The notes under the pieces are model-generated. The model did not search any database, had not been told where the DNA came from, and was given only the letters and a program-made list of their open reading frames with translations. A DNA stretch of 14,524 nucleotides, taken from positions 1 through 14,524 of the forward strand of contig JAQULD010000032.1 in the NCBI GenBank assembly GCA_028719045.1, read 5' to 3'. Positions 7,114-13,631 of the stretch are shown here, piece after piece. This DNA comes from Candidatus Omnitrophota bacterium (GTDB lineage Bacteria > Omnitrophota > Koll11 > Gygaellales > Profunditerraquicolaceae). How positions within the stretch are numbered: position 1 is the first letter of the stretch; each line of letters starts with the position of its first letter. A program made the position numbers and the translations under genes.

Positions 7114-7677
7114 ATGGAAATAAAAGCCCACTCGCAATTAGAATTATTTTCTCAGGTAAAAGGAACCGGCGCCACACAAGCCGGCTCCGGGAATTCTTTT
7201 TTTACTTTTATACGCAGCTACGAAAAAATAGTCTTTATACTTATCGGCTTTATAATCACGGGGGCGGTCGCCTTTTGCATCGGGGTTGAAAAAGGCAAGA
7301 GCCTTGATTCCGTAGTCAGCGCGCCTTTGCCCAGGCAGCAGGCGGTCGAGCAAAAAACCATTCCAATCGCGCCTGTTCAAACAAAAACCGAAATTCCGGC
7401 CGCGGTGCAGGCGGCCCCGGTCCAAATCGCTACTCCCGCGAAACCTAAAGAAACCGCTTTGCAAGGCTACATCATACAGATAGCTACTTATCAGAACAAG
7501 ACTTCCGCGCAGAAAGAAGCGGAGATCCTTAAAAGAAAAGGATTTTCTTCTTCTGTTTTGGCGAAAAGCGGATATAATATAGTCTGCGTTGGGAATTTCT
7601 CGAACAAAGAGCAGGCAAAATCAACATTAACAGAACTAAAAAAACAGTATCGAGACTGTTTCATAAGGAGGTTGTAA
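7114..7677 (+). CDS. Single-pass membrane protein with C-terminal SPOR domain
   Basis: The 187-residue protein has a cytoplasmic N terminus, one membrane helix (about 38-57), a proline/alanine/glutamine-rich periplasmic linker (70-115) and a SPOR domain (117-187, starting YIIQIATYQNKTSAQKEAE). SPOR domains bind glycan strands lacking stem peptides and take proteins such as FtsN and DamX to the division septum. The architecture fits an FtsN-like or DedD-like division or envelope protein. The end of the gene encodes the strong Shine-Dalgarno sequence of the next gene. A separate weak promoter may lie just before it. It could otherwise be transcribed with the HD-GYP gene, 19 bases upstream. Confidence 0.88.
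   Translation: MEIKAHSQLELFSQVKGTGATQAGSGNSFFTFIRSYEKIVFILIGFIITGAVAFCIGVEKGKSLDSVVSAPLPRQQAVEQKTIPIAPVQTKTEIPAAVQAAPVQIATPAKPKETALQGYIIQIATYQNKTSAQKEAEILKRKGFSSSVLAKSGYNIVCVGNFSNKEQAKSTLTELKKQYRDCFIRRL
7665..7671 (+). promoter_or_regulatory. Strong ribosome binding site of the small basic protein
   Basis: AAGGAGG lies 10 bases before the ATG at 7682, within the last codons of the SPOR gene. Most starts in this window have weak or no Shine-Dalgarno sequences, so this one suggests high expression. Confidence 0.8.
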
Positions 7678-7681
7678 GAAA

Positions 7682-7963
7682 ATGTCAATTCATCCATCAC
7701 TGCGCGCAGCGGACAAAAACAAAAAGCAGAAATCAGTATTAAAACGCATCGAACGCCTTAAGATGATGGCGGAAAAAGAAGAATGGAAAGAAGGCGACAG
7801 CGTATTCGGGCTGCCAAAGATTAAGACCGTAAGGATCAAGATCAAGAAAGAAAAAGCTGAAAAAGCGACAGAAACCGCAACGGGCGCAGCACCGGCAGCT
7901 GAAGGAGCCGCAAAAGCTCCGGCCGCCAAAGGAACCCCCGCGAAAACCCCGGAAAAGAAATAA
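7682..7963 (+). CDS. Small basic protein of the PVC-group type
   Basis: A 93-residue, strongly basic protein. The N-terminal 60 residues (MSIHPSLRAADKNKK, SVLKRIERLK, WKEGDSVFGLPKIKT) match what I recall of the small basic protein family described in Chlamydiae and Verrucomicrobia (TIGR04137). The role is not established; a ribosome association has been suggested because of its size, charge and conservation. Here a low-complexity Ala/Pro/Lys tail (about 61-93) is added, resembling the tails of histone-like or ribosome-associated proteins. It has the best ribosome binding site in the window together with the zinc-finger gene, consistent with abundant expression. It lies between a SPOR gene and an SH3b gene whose ATG directly follows its stop. 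Confidence 0.85.
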   Translation: MSIHPSLRAADKNKKQKSVLKRIERLKMMAEKEEWKEGDSVFGLPKIKTVRIKIKKEKAEKATETATGAAPAAEGAAKAPAAKGTPAKTPEKK

Positions 7964-8752
7964 ATGCTTAAAGCGTTAAAAATATTAACCTTTGCGCTGC
8001 TGATCATTTCCTGCCCGTTTATATTGCTGGCGGCTGATTTCAAGGCGTTCTTAGGCGAAGTGAGCTCCGACAACATAAATTTGCGCTCCAATTCCACGGT
8101 AAGTTCGGAAGTGATATACAAATTACACAAGGGAGAACAGGTTTATGTCGCCGGAGAGCTTTACGAATGGTATAAAGTAAAATTACCGAAAAGCGCGCCA
8201 TCTTTCATAAAAAAAGAGCTGGTGGCGCCTATAAACAGCAATGCCGCAAAAGTAGACAGGGACACCGTGAACATAAGGCTTGGGCCAAACGAATCTTCCG
8301 CGATACTGGGAAAGGCCCACCGCGATGAACTGGTGAATATTTTGCAGGACTCAGGGGCATGGTACAGGATCGAGCCCATCGATAACAGCTTCGGATGGGT
8401 AAATAAAAAATTTGTAAGGCTCACCCAGGCGCCCGCTAAAAAAGAGGAACCCCTAAGCGCCGCCGCAGCCGCAAAAACCGTTGAACTGAATAAAACCGCA
8501 GCTCAAAACCCTTCTGAACCTCAAGCCGTTGTTATTTACGAAGGAGTAATCCATCCTTACGGAAAAGTATTCTTCAGGACAGCCACCCATAAACTCGTCA
8601 TGAAAGACAATACCGTATTGTACCTGAAAGGGAACAAACAGGTATTAAACGCCGTCCTTTACCGTAAAGTAAAGATCGTGGGTAAATTTATCGGCGACCC
8701 CAATCAAAAGAATCCCATTATCGAAGTCGAGAAAATAGAGGCGTTAGATTGA
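7964..8752 (+). CDS. Exported protein with two bacterial SH3 domains
   Basis: The 262-residue protein has a Sec signal peptide (about 1-24, with a likely cleavage at LLAA). Two SH3b domains follow: about 30-88 (DNINLRSNSTVSSEVIYKLHKGEQV) and about 93-153 (DTVNIRLGPNESSAILGKAHRDE, ending in GWVNKKFV). A linker rich in Ala and Pro leads to a C-terminal domain (about 188-260) with alternating strands (VVIYEGVIHPYGKVFF, VLYLKG, KVKIVGKFIG, PIIEVEKIEAL) that could be an OB-like fold; I do not recognise a named family. SH3b domains usually bind peptidoglycan or peptides in the periplasm. The ATG follows the stop of the small basic protein gene directly. The stop overlaps the TTG start of the M50 protease gene. 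Confidence 0.82.
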   Translation: MLKALKILTFALLIISCPFILLAADFKAFLGEVSSDNINLRSNSTVSSEVIYKLHKGEQVYVAGELYEWYKVKLPKSAPSFIKKELVAPINSNAAKVDRDTVNIRLGPNESSAILGKAHRDELVNILQDSGAWYRIEPIDNSFGWVNKKFVRLTQAPAKKEEPLSAAAAAKTVELNKTAAQNPSEPQAVVIYEGVIHPYGKVFFRTATHKLVMKDNTVLYLKGNKQVLNAVLYRKVKIVGKFIGDPNQKNPIIEVEKIEALD

Positions 8753-9381
8753 GCATAGTTCTTCACACGCTGGTTTTCGCCGTTTCTTTCGGTTTATTGA
8801 TCGTCGCTATGACTTTCCATGAATTCGCGCACGGATGGACAGCTTACAAGCTGGGGGATTCAACGGCCAAAGATTCAGGCAGGCTCACCCTCAATCCTTT
8901 AGCCCATATCGACCCCTTAATGACGATACTGCTTCCGCTGTTCCTCTTTATAAGCACTAACGGGCGGTTTGTATTCGGAGCCGCCAAGCCTGTGCCGGTA
9001 AATTTCATGGCGCTCAGGAACCCCAAAAGGGACATTATCTGGGTCGGATTAAGCGGACCGGCGGCTAATTTTCTTTTAGCAGTTTTACTTACCGTTTTAA
9101 AAAAGTTCCTTCCGCCGCTTGAATATATTAATTTTATCCTCGAGAATCTGATCCTCATAAACGTGGTGCTCGGAGTGTTCAATCTCATCCCCATTCCCCC
9201 GCTTGACGGTTCAAGGGTGGTAATGGGCATACTGCCAAGAGGACTGGCTTACGTTTACGCGAAGATAGAACCTTTTGGATTTATAATAATAATGGGGTTG
9301 TTGTGGCTGGGGGTATTCAACATTATCGTCTGGCCCTTTGTCGATGCGATCGTAAACCTGTTAAATTCTTTAATTAAATAA
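8749..9381 (+). CDS. Site-2 protease-like M50 membrane metalloprotease
   Basis: The 210-residue integral membrane protein belongs to the compact M50 family without a PDZ domain (the YwhC/SREBP-like rhomboid-free group). Zinc ligands are HEFAH (H24, E25, H28) in the first helix and D153 in NLIPIPPLDG. Other conserved segments are LNPLAHIDP (48-56), GAAKPVPVN (77-85) and GLSGPAANF (100-108). About five hydrophobic stretches are visible. Such enzymes cut membrane substrates within the bilayer, but the substrate is unknown. The start is TTG at 8749, overlapping the preceding TGA stop in the sequence TTGA, with AGAGG seven bases upstream. No ATG lies nearby, and HExxH sits too close to the N terminus to allow a later start. 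Confidence 0.92.
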   Translation: MSIVLHTLVFAVSFGLLIVAMTFHEFAHGWTAYKLGDSTAKDSGRLTLNPLAHIDPLMTILLPLFLFISTNGRFVFGAAKPVPVNFMALRNPKRDIIWVGLSGPAANFLLAVLLTVLKKFLPPLEYINFILENLILINVVLGVFNLIPIPPLDGSRVVMGILPRGLAYVYAKIEPFGFIIIMGLLWLGVFNIIVWPFVDAIVNLLNSLIK

Positions 9382-9394
9382 ACTTTAGCTAATT

Positions 9395-10480
9395 ATGAAA
9401 ACGACAAAAGTAAACCTGAAAGAACGTTCCTACAATATAGTAGTAGGCAGGAACATCATAAATTCCCTGGGCAGGGCCATAAAAAAACTGGGCTTAGGGT
9501 CCGACGCCTATGTGGTCACCAACGCCACCATAAAGAATAAATACGGGCCGCTGGTAAACAAGGTTTTAAGCGGCGAGGGTTTAAATGTAAAGTTCAGGCT
9601 GGTAGCGGACAGCGAAAAAAGCAAATCCCTTGAGACAGCTTACCCGCTCTTAAAAGATATCGCCGTTTTCGACAAAAAGAAAAAGCTGTTCATAGTAGCG
9701 CTCGGCGGAGGAGTAATAGGGGACCTTTCCGGGTTCATCGCCTCTATTTACAGAAGGGGCACGCCTTACATAAACATACCCACGACACTTCTTGCCCAGA
9801 TAGATTCCGCGATCGGAGGCAAGACCGCGGTGGACTTAAAAGAAGGAAAGAACCTCGTAGGCTCGTTTTATCAGCCGGCCCTGGTATACAGCGAAATAAA
9901 CTTCCTCAAGAGCCTCGACAAAAGGCAGTTGCGCGCGGGGCTGTCGGAAGCGATCAAATACGCGGTAATACGTGACCCCGTGCTTTTCGCCTACCTGGAA
10001 AAGAAACATAAAAGTGTATTGTCGGCTGACAGCCGCGCCCTTGAATTCATAGTCAACCGCTGCAGCTCTATCAAAGCGGGCATAGTCAGCCTCGATGAAA
10101 AAGAAAAAAAAGGATTAAGGACTATTTTGAATTTCGGCCACACAGCAGGCCACGCGATAGAAGCCGCCGGAGGATACAAAAAGTATAATCACGGGGAAGC
10201 TGTAGCCTTAGGCATGCTTGTCGCCGTAAGCATAAGTAAGATGCTGGGGCTTACGGATGAAAAGGCCGTACGCAGGATAGAAAACCTCGTTAAAGCCGCG
10301 GGGCTGCCGGAAAAAATAAAGGCAATAGCGCTAAATGATATAATAAAAGCCCATTATTACGATAAGAAATTTTCCGGAGCGCAGAATAAATTCGTGCTTA
10401 TAAAGGGAATAGGTAAAACGCAGATAGTCAGGAATATCCCGTTAAAAGTTATAACTGATTCGATAAAGGAAAGATATTAA
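9395..10480 (+). CDS. aroB: 3-dehydroquinate synthase
   Basis: AroB converts DAHP to 3-dehydroquinate, the second step of the shikimate pathway. The length of 361 residues is typical. NAD-binding and active-site motifs include GGGVIGDLSGFIAS (104-117), IPTTLLAQIDSAIGGKT (128-144), GKNLVGSFYQP (151-161) and LSEAIKYAVI (183-192). Zinc ligands expected from the family are E185, H249 in FGHTAGHAIE, and H266 in NHGEAVALGM. It starts 13 bases after the M50 gene without a Shine-Dalgarno sequence. Its stop is only 9 bases from the stop of the convergent minus-strand gene, and no terminator hairpin is visible between them, so the two transcripts probably overlap. Confidence 0.97.
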   Translation: MKTTKVNLKERSYNIVVGRNIINSLGRAIKKLGLGSDAYVVTNATIKNKYGPLVNKVLSGEGLNVKFRLVADSEKSKSLETAYPLLKDIAVFDKKKKLFIVALGGGVIGDLSGFIASIYRRGTPYINIPTTLLAQIDSAIGGKTAVDLKEGKNLVGSFYQPALVYSEINFLKSLDKRQLRAGLSEAIKYAVIRDPVLFAYLEKKHKSVLSADSRALEFIVNRCSSIKAGIVSLDEKEKKGLRTILNFGHTAGHAIEAAGGYKKYNHGEAVALGMLVAVSISKMLGLTDEKAVRRIENLVKAAGLPEKIKAIALNDIIKAHYYDKKFSGAQNKFVLIKGIGKTQIVRNIPLKVITDSIKERY

Positions 10481-10489
10481 ACAGGCTGG

Positions 10490-10990
10490 TTATTTGGTGT
10501 AGGAGTAAAGCACGATAGGTTTGCCGTCAGACTCTAAATCCACCTCGTCAAGAGTGATCTTACCGACAGTAGCGCCTTCCACAGTATCGCCTTCCTTAAC
10601 AATGGTGTTGTTTATAATCGCGTAGCATTCATTACCGGAAAGGAATACGCCGTTCAAAACGTAGCTTGAACCGGAATTGCCGGACGGCACAGGCTTGTTT
10701 TCTTTCGCCGCGGCTTTCTTGGGAACTGAAACGGTGAAAGGTTTTTTCGCGGGAGAAGCGGCGGTAGATTTTTGCGCGGGCAGTTTTATCGAAGAGGGAA
10801 GCATATTAGTCAACTTAAGGTTTTTATGGTTGCCTGTAAAAAGCGGGATGACAAAATTAAAGACCGCGGCAGCGCATAAAAGCCCGCCAAAAACAACGAG
10901 GAAATAAACCAGGAAAACCGGCAACTTTGGTTTCGGTTTTACGGGAGAGGGTGATCCGTTATTTTGATTGATCGTATTATTAGTGTCCAT
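10490..10990 (-). CDS. GspC/PilP/MshK-like single-pass membrane protein
   Basis: The 166-residue protein has a short cytoplasmic N terminus rich in Asn, Pro and Lys, one membrane helix (about 23-51), a periplasmic Ala/Pro/Lys-rich linker (60-105) and a small beta-rich C-terminal domain (about 109-165). In that domain YVLNGVFLSGNECYAIINNTIVKEGDTV and the end DGKPIVLYSY resemble the homology region of type II secretion GspC and the pilus proteins PilP/MshK. I infer a link to a type II secretion or type IV pilus system; no other parts of one are in the window. It is the only minus-strand gene, with its own consensus-like promoter just upstream. Confidence 0.68.
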   Translation of the reverse strand: MDTNNTINQNNGSPSPVKPKPKLPVFLVYFLVVFGGLLCAAAVFNFVIPLFTGNHKNLKLTNMLPSSIKLPAQKSTAASPAKKPFTVSVPKKAAAKENKPVPSGNSGSSYVLNGVFLSGNECYAIINNTIVKEGDTVEGATVGKITLDEVDLESDGKPIVLYSYTK

Positions 10991-11003
10991 AGCGTTATCA
11001 ATT

Positions 11004-11031
11004 ATTATAACAAAAACATTTTATTTGTAAA
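11004..11031 (-). promoter_or_regulatory. Sigma70-type promoter of the GspC-like gene
   Basis: On the minus strand, TTTACA (11026-11031) and TATAAT (11004-11009) are separated by 16 bases. Transcription should start near 10997, leaving only about 7 bases before the ATG at 10988-10990. No Shine-Dalgarno sequence fits in that leader, so the mRNA would be almost leaderless. Confidence 0.7.
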
Positions 11032-11052
11032 GCCTAATCTATCGCAATATAT

Positions 11053-11080
11053 TTGACAAATGGCATTTATATGTTATAAT
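11053..11080 (+). promoter_or_regulatory. Consensus sigma70-type promoter of the PilZ unit
   Basis: Perfect TTGACA (11053-11058) and perfect TATAAT (11075-11080) are separated by 16 bases. The expected start is about 11086-11088, giving a leader of about 45 bases. It is back to back with the minus-strand promoter, with 21 bases between the two -35 boxes. This is the clearest promoter in the window. Confidence 0.85.
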
Positions 11081-11082
11081 TT

Positions 11083-11117
11083 TTTAAAGAGCAAGAAGCC
11101 ACGGCTTACTCTTTAAA
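11083..11117 (+). promoter_or_regulatory. 5' leader hairpin before the PilZ gene
   Basis: TTTAAAGAG (11083-11091) pairs with CTCTTTAAA (11109-11117) over nine bases. Inside, AAGC (11096-11099) pairs with GCTT (11104-11107) around the loop CACG. With the predicted transcription start at about 11086, the RNA would begin with AAAGAG paired to CTCTTT. It is not followed by a T run, so it is not an intrinsic terminator. Confidence 0.6.
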
Positions 11118-11130
11118 TAAAAAGGTAAGT

Positions 11131-11475
11131 ATGGCACCCAGATGGGAAGAAAAGAGGCGCTTTCCCCGCACGAAGTTGACAAGCACGCTGCGTTATCAGT
11201 TAAGAGGAAGCTCTGAGTACAACAGCGCCGCGAGCGAGAATGTAAGTGAAGGGGGGATGGCCTTTATAAATAATAGATTCATCCCCAGCCAAACTTCGTT
11301 AATGCTTGAGATAAACGTTCTGTCCAAAGTATTAACTCCCATCGGAAAAATTTCCTGGTCTTCTTACATTCCCCATACTGACAGGTACAGGATGGGCGTG
11401 GAATTTCTGGAGATGGACCCTAAAGATAAAGAATATCTTTCGGATTTTATAGATATGCAATTGGAAACAGTTTAA
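11131..11475 (+). CDS. Single-domain PilZ protein
   Basis: The 114-residue protein is a stand-alone PilZ domain, a cyclic-di-GMP receptor. Both binding motifs are intact: RxxxR as R9-FP-R13 in RRFPR, and NxSxxG as N37-V-S39-E-G-G42. The rest fits the family beta barrel: MLEINVLSK in the middle and YRMGVEFLEMD (about 87-97), with a C-terminal helix that includes LSDFIDMQL. It is the first gene after the strong promoter at 11053 and follows the leader hairpin; AAGGT lies about 5 bases before the ATG. A second PilZ gene lies two genes downstream. The target of the regulation is unknown; the divergent GspC-like gene makes a pilus or secretion link thinkable. Confidence 0.9.
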   Translation: MAPRWEEKRRFPRTKLTSTLRYQLRGSSEYNSAASENVSEGGMAFINNRFIPSQTSLMLEINVLSKVLTPIGKISWSSYIPHTDRYRMGVEFLEMDPKDKEYLSDFIDMQLETV

Positions 11476-11481
11476 AGGAGG
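11474..11481 (+). promoter_or_regulatory. Strong ribosome binding site of the zinc-finger gene
   Basis: AAAGGAGG overlaps the stop of the PilZ gene. It lies 13 bases before the ATG at 11495, rather far, and one base before a TTG at 11483, too close. I prefer the ATG. Confidence 0.7.
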
Positions 11482-11494
11482 ATTGAAAAATAAA

Positions 11495-11686
11495 ATGGCA
11501 GCTGAAGAGACTAAAACCGCAGGCGCGACCGAAGCTAAACCGGCAGTGGAAAAACAGACCAACTGTTTGGGTTGCAATAAACCTTTGAAGAAAATAAAAA
11601 TATATTACCGTAACGGTAAATTTTTCTGTACAAAAAAATGCTGGCGTTTAATGCTAGATAAAGCAAAAGAAGAGAAGAAACAATGA
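11495..11686 (+). CDS. Small TRASH/YHS-like zinc-finger protein
   Basis: A 63-residue protein with an Ala/Glu/Thr-rich, probably disordered N terminus (1-22), then a zinc-binding module. The ligands are C24 and C27 (CLGC) and C45 and C49 (FCTKKC), with YYRNGKFFC between them. This pattern resembles the TRASH/YHS treble-clef group that binds metals or nucleic acids. The C terminus is basic. The function is unknown. The gene lies between two PilZ genes and its TGA stop overlaps the ATG of the second one (ATGA), so it is co-translated with it. An in-frame TTG at 11483 would add four residues but lies one base after the Shine-Dalgarno sequence. Confidence 0.78.
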   Translation: MAAEETKTAGATEAKPAVEKQTNCLGCNKPLKKIKIYYRNGKFFCTKKCWRLMLDKAKEEKKQ

Positions 11687-12063
11687 AAACCGCAAAAGCA
11701 GAAAGAAGGCTTCACCCCAGGATCCAGCACGAACTTCCGCTTAAAGTCATAGCGAACGGATATGATTTCGCCACCTACAGCCAGAATATAAGCTGCGTGG
11801 GCGCTTACTGCCACATCGGAAAATATGTTCCCCCGTTCACCAAGGTCATGATCAAGATGGCCTTCCCGGGCACCGACAAAAAAAGCTCTAAATCAGCCAA
11901 CTGCGTGGAATGTAAAGGTGTTATCGTCCGGACCGAAGACGTGGAAAACGGCGGATACAATATCGCTATATTTTTTAACGGGATCACTGATGCCTGCCGC
12001 CAGAAAATATCCAGTTATATATCCAGGATCTTGCCGCAGTGCCCTTCCGCAAGCAGAATCTAA
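11683..12063 (+). CDS. Second single-domain PilZ protein
   Basis: A 126-residue PilZ protein. The cyclic-di-GMP motifs are R9-LHP-R13 and N35-I-S37-C-V-G40, at almost the same positions as in the PilZ protein encoded 550 bases upstream, though the remaining sequence is quite different. The body carries four cysteines (C38, C43, and two in NCVECKG) that its neighbour lacks; whether they bind metal is unknown. GYNIAIFFNGI is the late barrel strand. The ATG overlaps the stop of the zinc-finger gene. The pair probably diverged long ago rather than by recent duplication, and could respond to the signal removed by the HD-GYP enzyme. Confidence 0.88.
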   Translation: MKTAKAERRLHPRIQHELPLKVIANGYDFATYSQNISCVGAYCHIGKYVPPFTKVMIKMAFPGTDKKSSKSANCVECKGVIVRTEDVENGGYNIAIFFNGITDACRQKISSYISRILPQCPSASRI

Positions 12064-12093
12064 AACCAGATTTTGCCCTGTAATACCACCAGT

Positions 12094-12624
12094 ATGGGTA
12101 AAATAAAAAAACAGCCCAAGGTCAAATTAGTCGCCGGTTTCATCTTTAAACAGGAAGATACCTACAAAAAGGCAAAATCCTCCCTTGAAAAACTTTTCGG
12201 CGAAGCCGATTTTGAAAGCCCGGAGATCGCCTTTATCCACACCGATTATTATGAAAAAGAGTTCGGCAAGAGCCTTAAAAGAAGGTTCTTAAGCTTCAGG
12301 AAACTGGTAAGCCCTGACTCCTTACCCAAAATAAAGCTCCTCACCAATAGAATAGAAAACAAGCTGTCCCGGGAAGAAAAAAGGCTCATCAATATAGACC
12401 CCGGCTACGTGGACATGGCGAAATTAGTCCTGGCTTCCACTAAAGACTTCAGCCACAGGATATATCTTTCGAAGGGAATATTCGCGGAGATAACTCTTTG
12501 CTTCCGGGGCGACACTTTCAAAACCTGGGAGTGGACTTACCCTGACTACAGGACCCGGGAATACATAGAGATCTTCAACAAGATTAGAGAATCCTACATC
12601 TCTCAAATCAGGGACACCCTTTAA
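12094..12624 (+). CDS. DUF4416 family protein
   Basis: A 176-residue protein matching DUF4416 as I recall it: a start MGKIKK followed by PKVKLVAGFIF, then HTDYYEKEFG, SPDSLPKIKLLTN, NIDPGY (100-105), KDFSHRIYL (117-125), GIFAEITL and TYPDYR (148-153). The function of this family is unknown; it is common in Deltaproteobacteria and other anaerobes. The conserved His, Asp, Tyr and Arg residues suggest an enzyme, but that is inference. I chose the ATG at 12094 because the family begins at MGKI; a TTG at 12073 would add seven unconserved residues. No Shine-Dalgarno sequence is seen. Eight bases separate the stop from the next gene. Confidence 0.85.
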   Translation: MGKIKKQPKVKLVAGFIFKQEDTYKKAKSSLEKLFGEADFESPEIAFIHTDYYEKEFGKSLKRRFLSFRKLVSPDSLPKIKLLTNRIENKLSREEKRLINIDPGYVDMAKLVLASTKDFSHRIYLSKGIFAEITLCFRGDTFKTWEWTYPDYRTREYIEIFNKIRESYISQIRDTL

Positions 12625-12631
12625 ACCAATA

Positions 12632-13615
12632 ATGTACCCCTCATACCTTGAAGCTTACAATAATGGAAAATTGAAAGAAACGCAGGAAACAGCGTTTAAA
12701 ATGCTGGAATCCTGCCGGATATGCCCGCGCAAATGCGGCGTAAACCGCCTGAAAAACGAAAAAGGATTCTGCAAAACAGGCTTATTGCCTAAAGTATGCA
12801 GTTTTATGGCCCATCACGGGGAAGAACCGCCCGTCTCCGGTGAACGCGGCTCAGGCACGATCTTTTTTTCCAACTGCAATATGGCCTGCCTATATTGCCA
12901 GAATTACGAATTCAGCCAGTTAGAGCAGGGGAGAGAAGCGGAATTCGAAGAGCTGGCTAAATTCATGCTCGAGCTCCAGGCAATGGGCTGCCATAATATA
13001 AACCTGGTCACCCCTACGCACGTGATGCCGCAGATACTAAAAGCCCTGACAATAGCTATCCCTCAGGGATTAAAAATTCCCCTGGTATATAATACCGGCG
13101 GATATGAACTGGCGGAAATGATAAAAATGCTTGAAGGGATAGTGGATATATATCTTCCGGACGCCCGCTACGCTGACCCGGAATTATCCTTAAAATACTC
13201 CAATGCCCCTGATTACCCGAAGCACAACCGGCAAGCGTTAAAAGAAATGCACAGGCAGCAAGGTGTCGCGCAAATGGACCATGAAGGCATAATCAAAAAA
13301 GGGCTGATCATAAGGCACTTAGTGCTTCCAAACCGGATATCCGGGACAGAAAAAATAATGGAATTTATAAGCAAAGAGCTTTCCCCTGAAACCTATATAA
13401 GCCTGATGAGCCAATACCTGCCGTATCATAAAGCGAACCAATTCAAAGATATTTCCCGGAGGCTGACTGACAAGGAATACGATGAGGCAAAAGAGATAAT
13501 GCGGGAATACGGCCTGGATAACGGCTGGATACAGGAATCATTCGGGCTTGAGCGGTTCGCGGGGGTAAACATAAAACCGAGATTAAAAGCGGGGGAAGAA
13601 AATAAAAAAGAATAA
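12632..13615 (+). CDS. PflX-like radical SAM protein (COG1313 type)
   Basis: A 327-residue radical SAM protein related to pyruvate formate-lyase activating enzymes. The SAM cluster motif is C82-NMA-C86-LY-C89 (CxxxCxxC). Upstream a second cysteine group, C28, C31, C35 and C47 (CRICPRKCGVNR, GFCKTG), could hold another cluster. Other typical segments are HHGEEPPVSG, GSGTIFFSNCN, INLVTPTHVMPQI (about 113-125), YNTGGYE and YLPDARYAD. The family is widespread in anaerobes. The substrate is not established; glycyl radical enzyme activation is suspected by homology, but no glycyl radical enzyme is in the window. There is no Shine-Dalgarno sequence. The product is probably cytoplasmic and oxygen-sensitive. 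Confidence 0.9.
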   Translation: MYPSYLEAYNNGKLKETQETAFKMLESCRICPRKCGVNRLKNEKGFCKTGLLPKVCSFMAHHGEEPPVSGERGSGTIFFSNCNMACLYCQNYEFSQLEQGREAEFEELAKFMLELQAMGCHNINLVTPTHVMPQILKALTIAIPQGLKIPLVYNTGGYELAEMIKMLEGIVDIYLPDARYADPELSLKYSNAPDYPKHNRQALKEMHRQQGVAQMDHEGIIKKGLIIRHLVLPNRISGTEKIMEFISKELSPETYISLMSQYLPYHKANQFKDISRRLTDKEYDEAKEIMREYGLDNGWIQESFGLERFAGVNIKPRLKAGEENKKE

Positions 13616-13631
13616 CCGTATTTTAAGGGCA

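Noticed and set aside
10677..10907. Plus-strand reading frame opposite the GspC-like gene
   Set aside because: It is a shadow of the minus-strand gene, which has a membrane helix, a recognisable periplasmic domain and a consensus promoter.
11083..11117. Intrinsic terminator for the minus-strand or plus-strand transcripts
   Set aside because: The hairpin is not followed by a run of T on either strand, and it lies downstream of a consensus promoter in the leader of the PilZ gene.
12073..12093. TTG start for the DUF4416 gene
   Set aside because: The family begins at MGKI, encoded from the ATG at 12094; the extra residues are not conserved.
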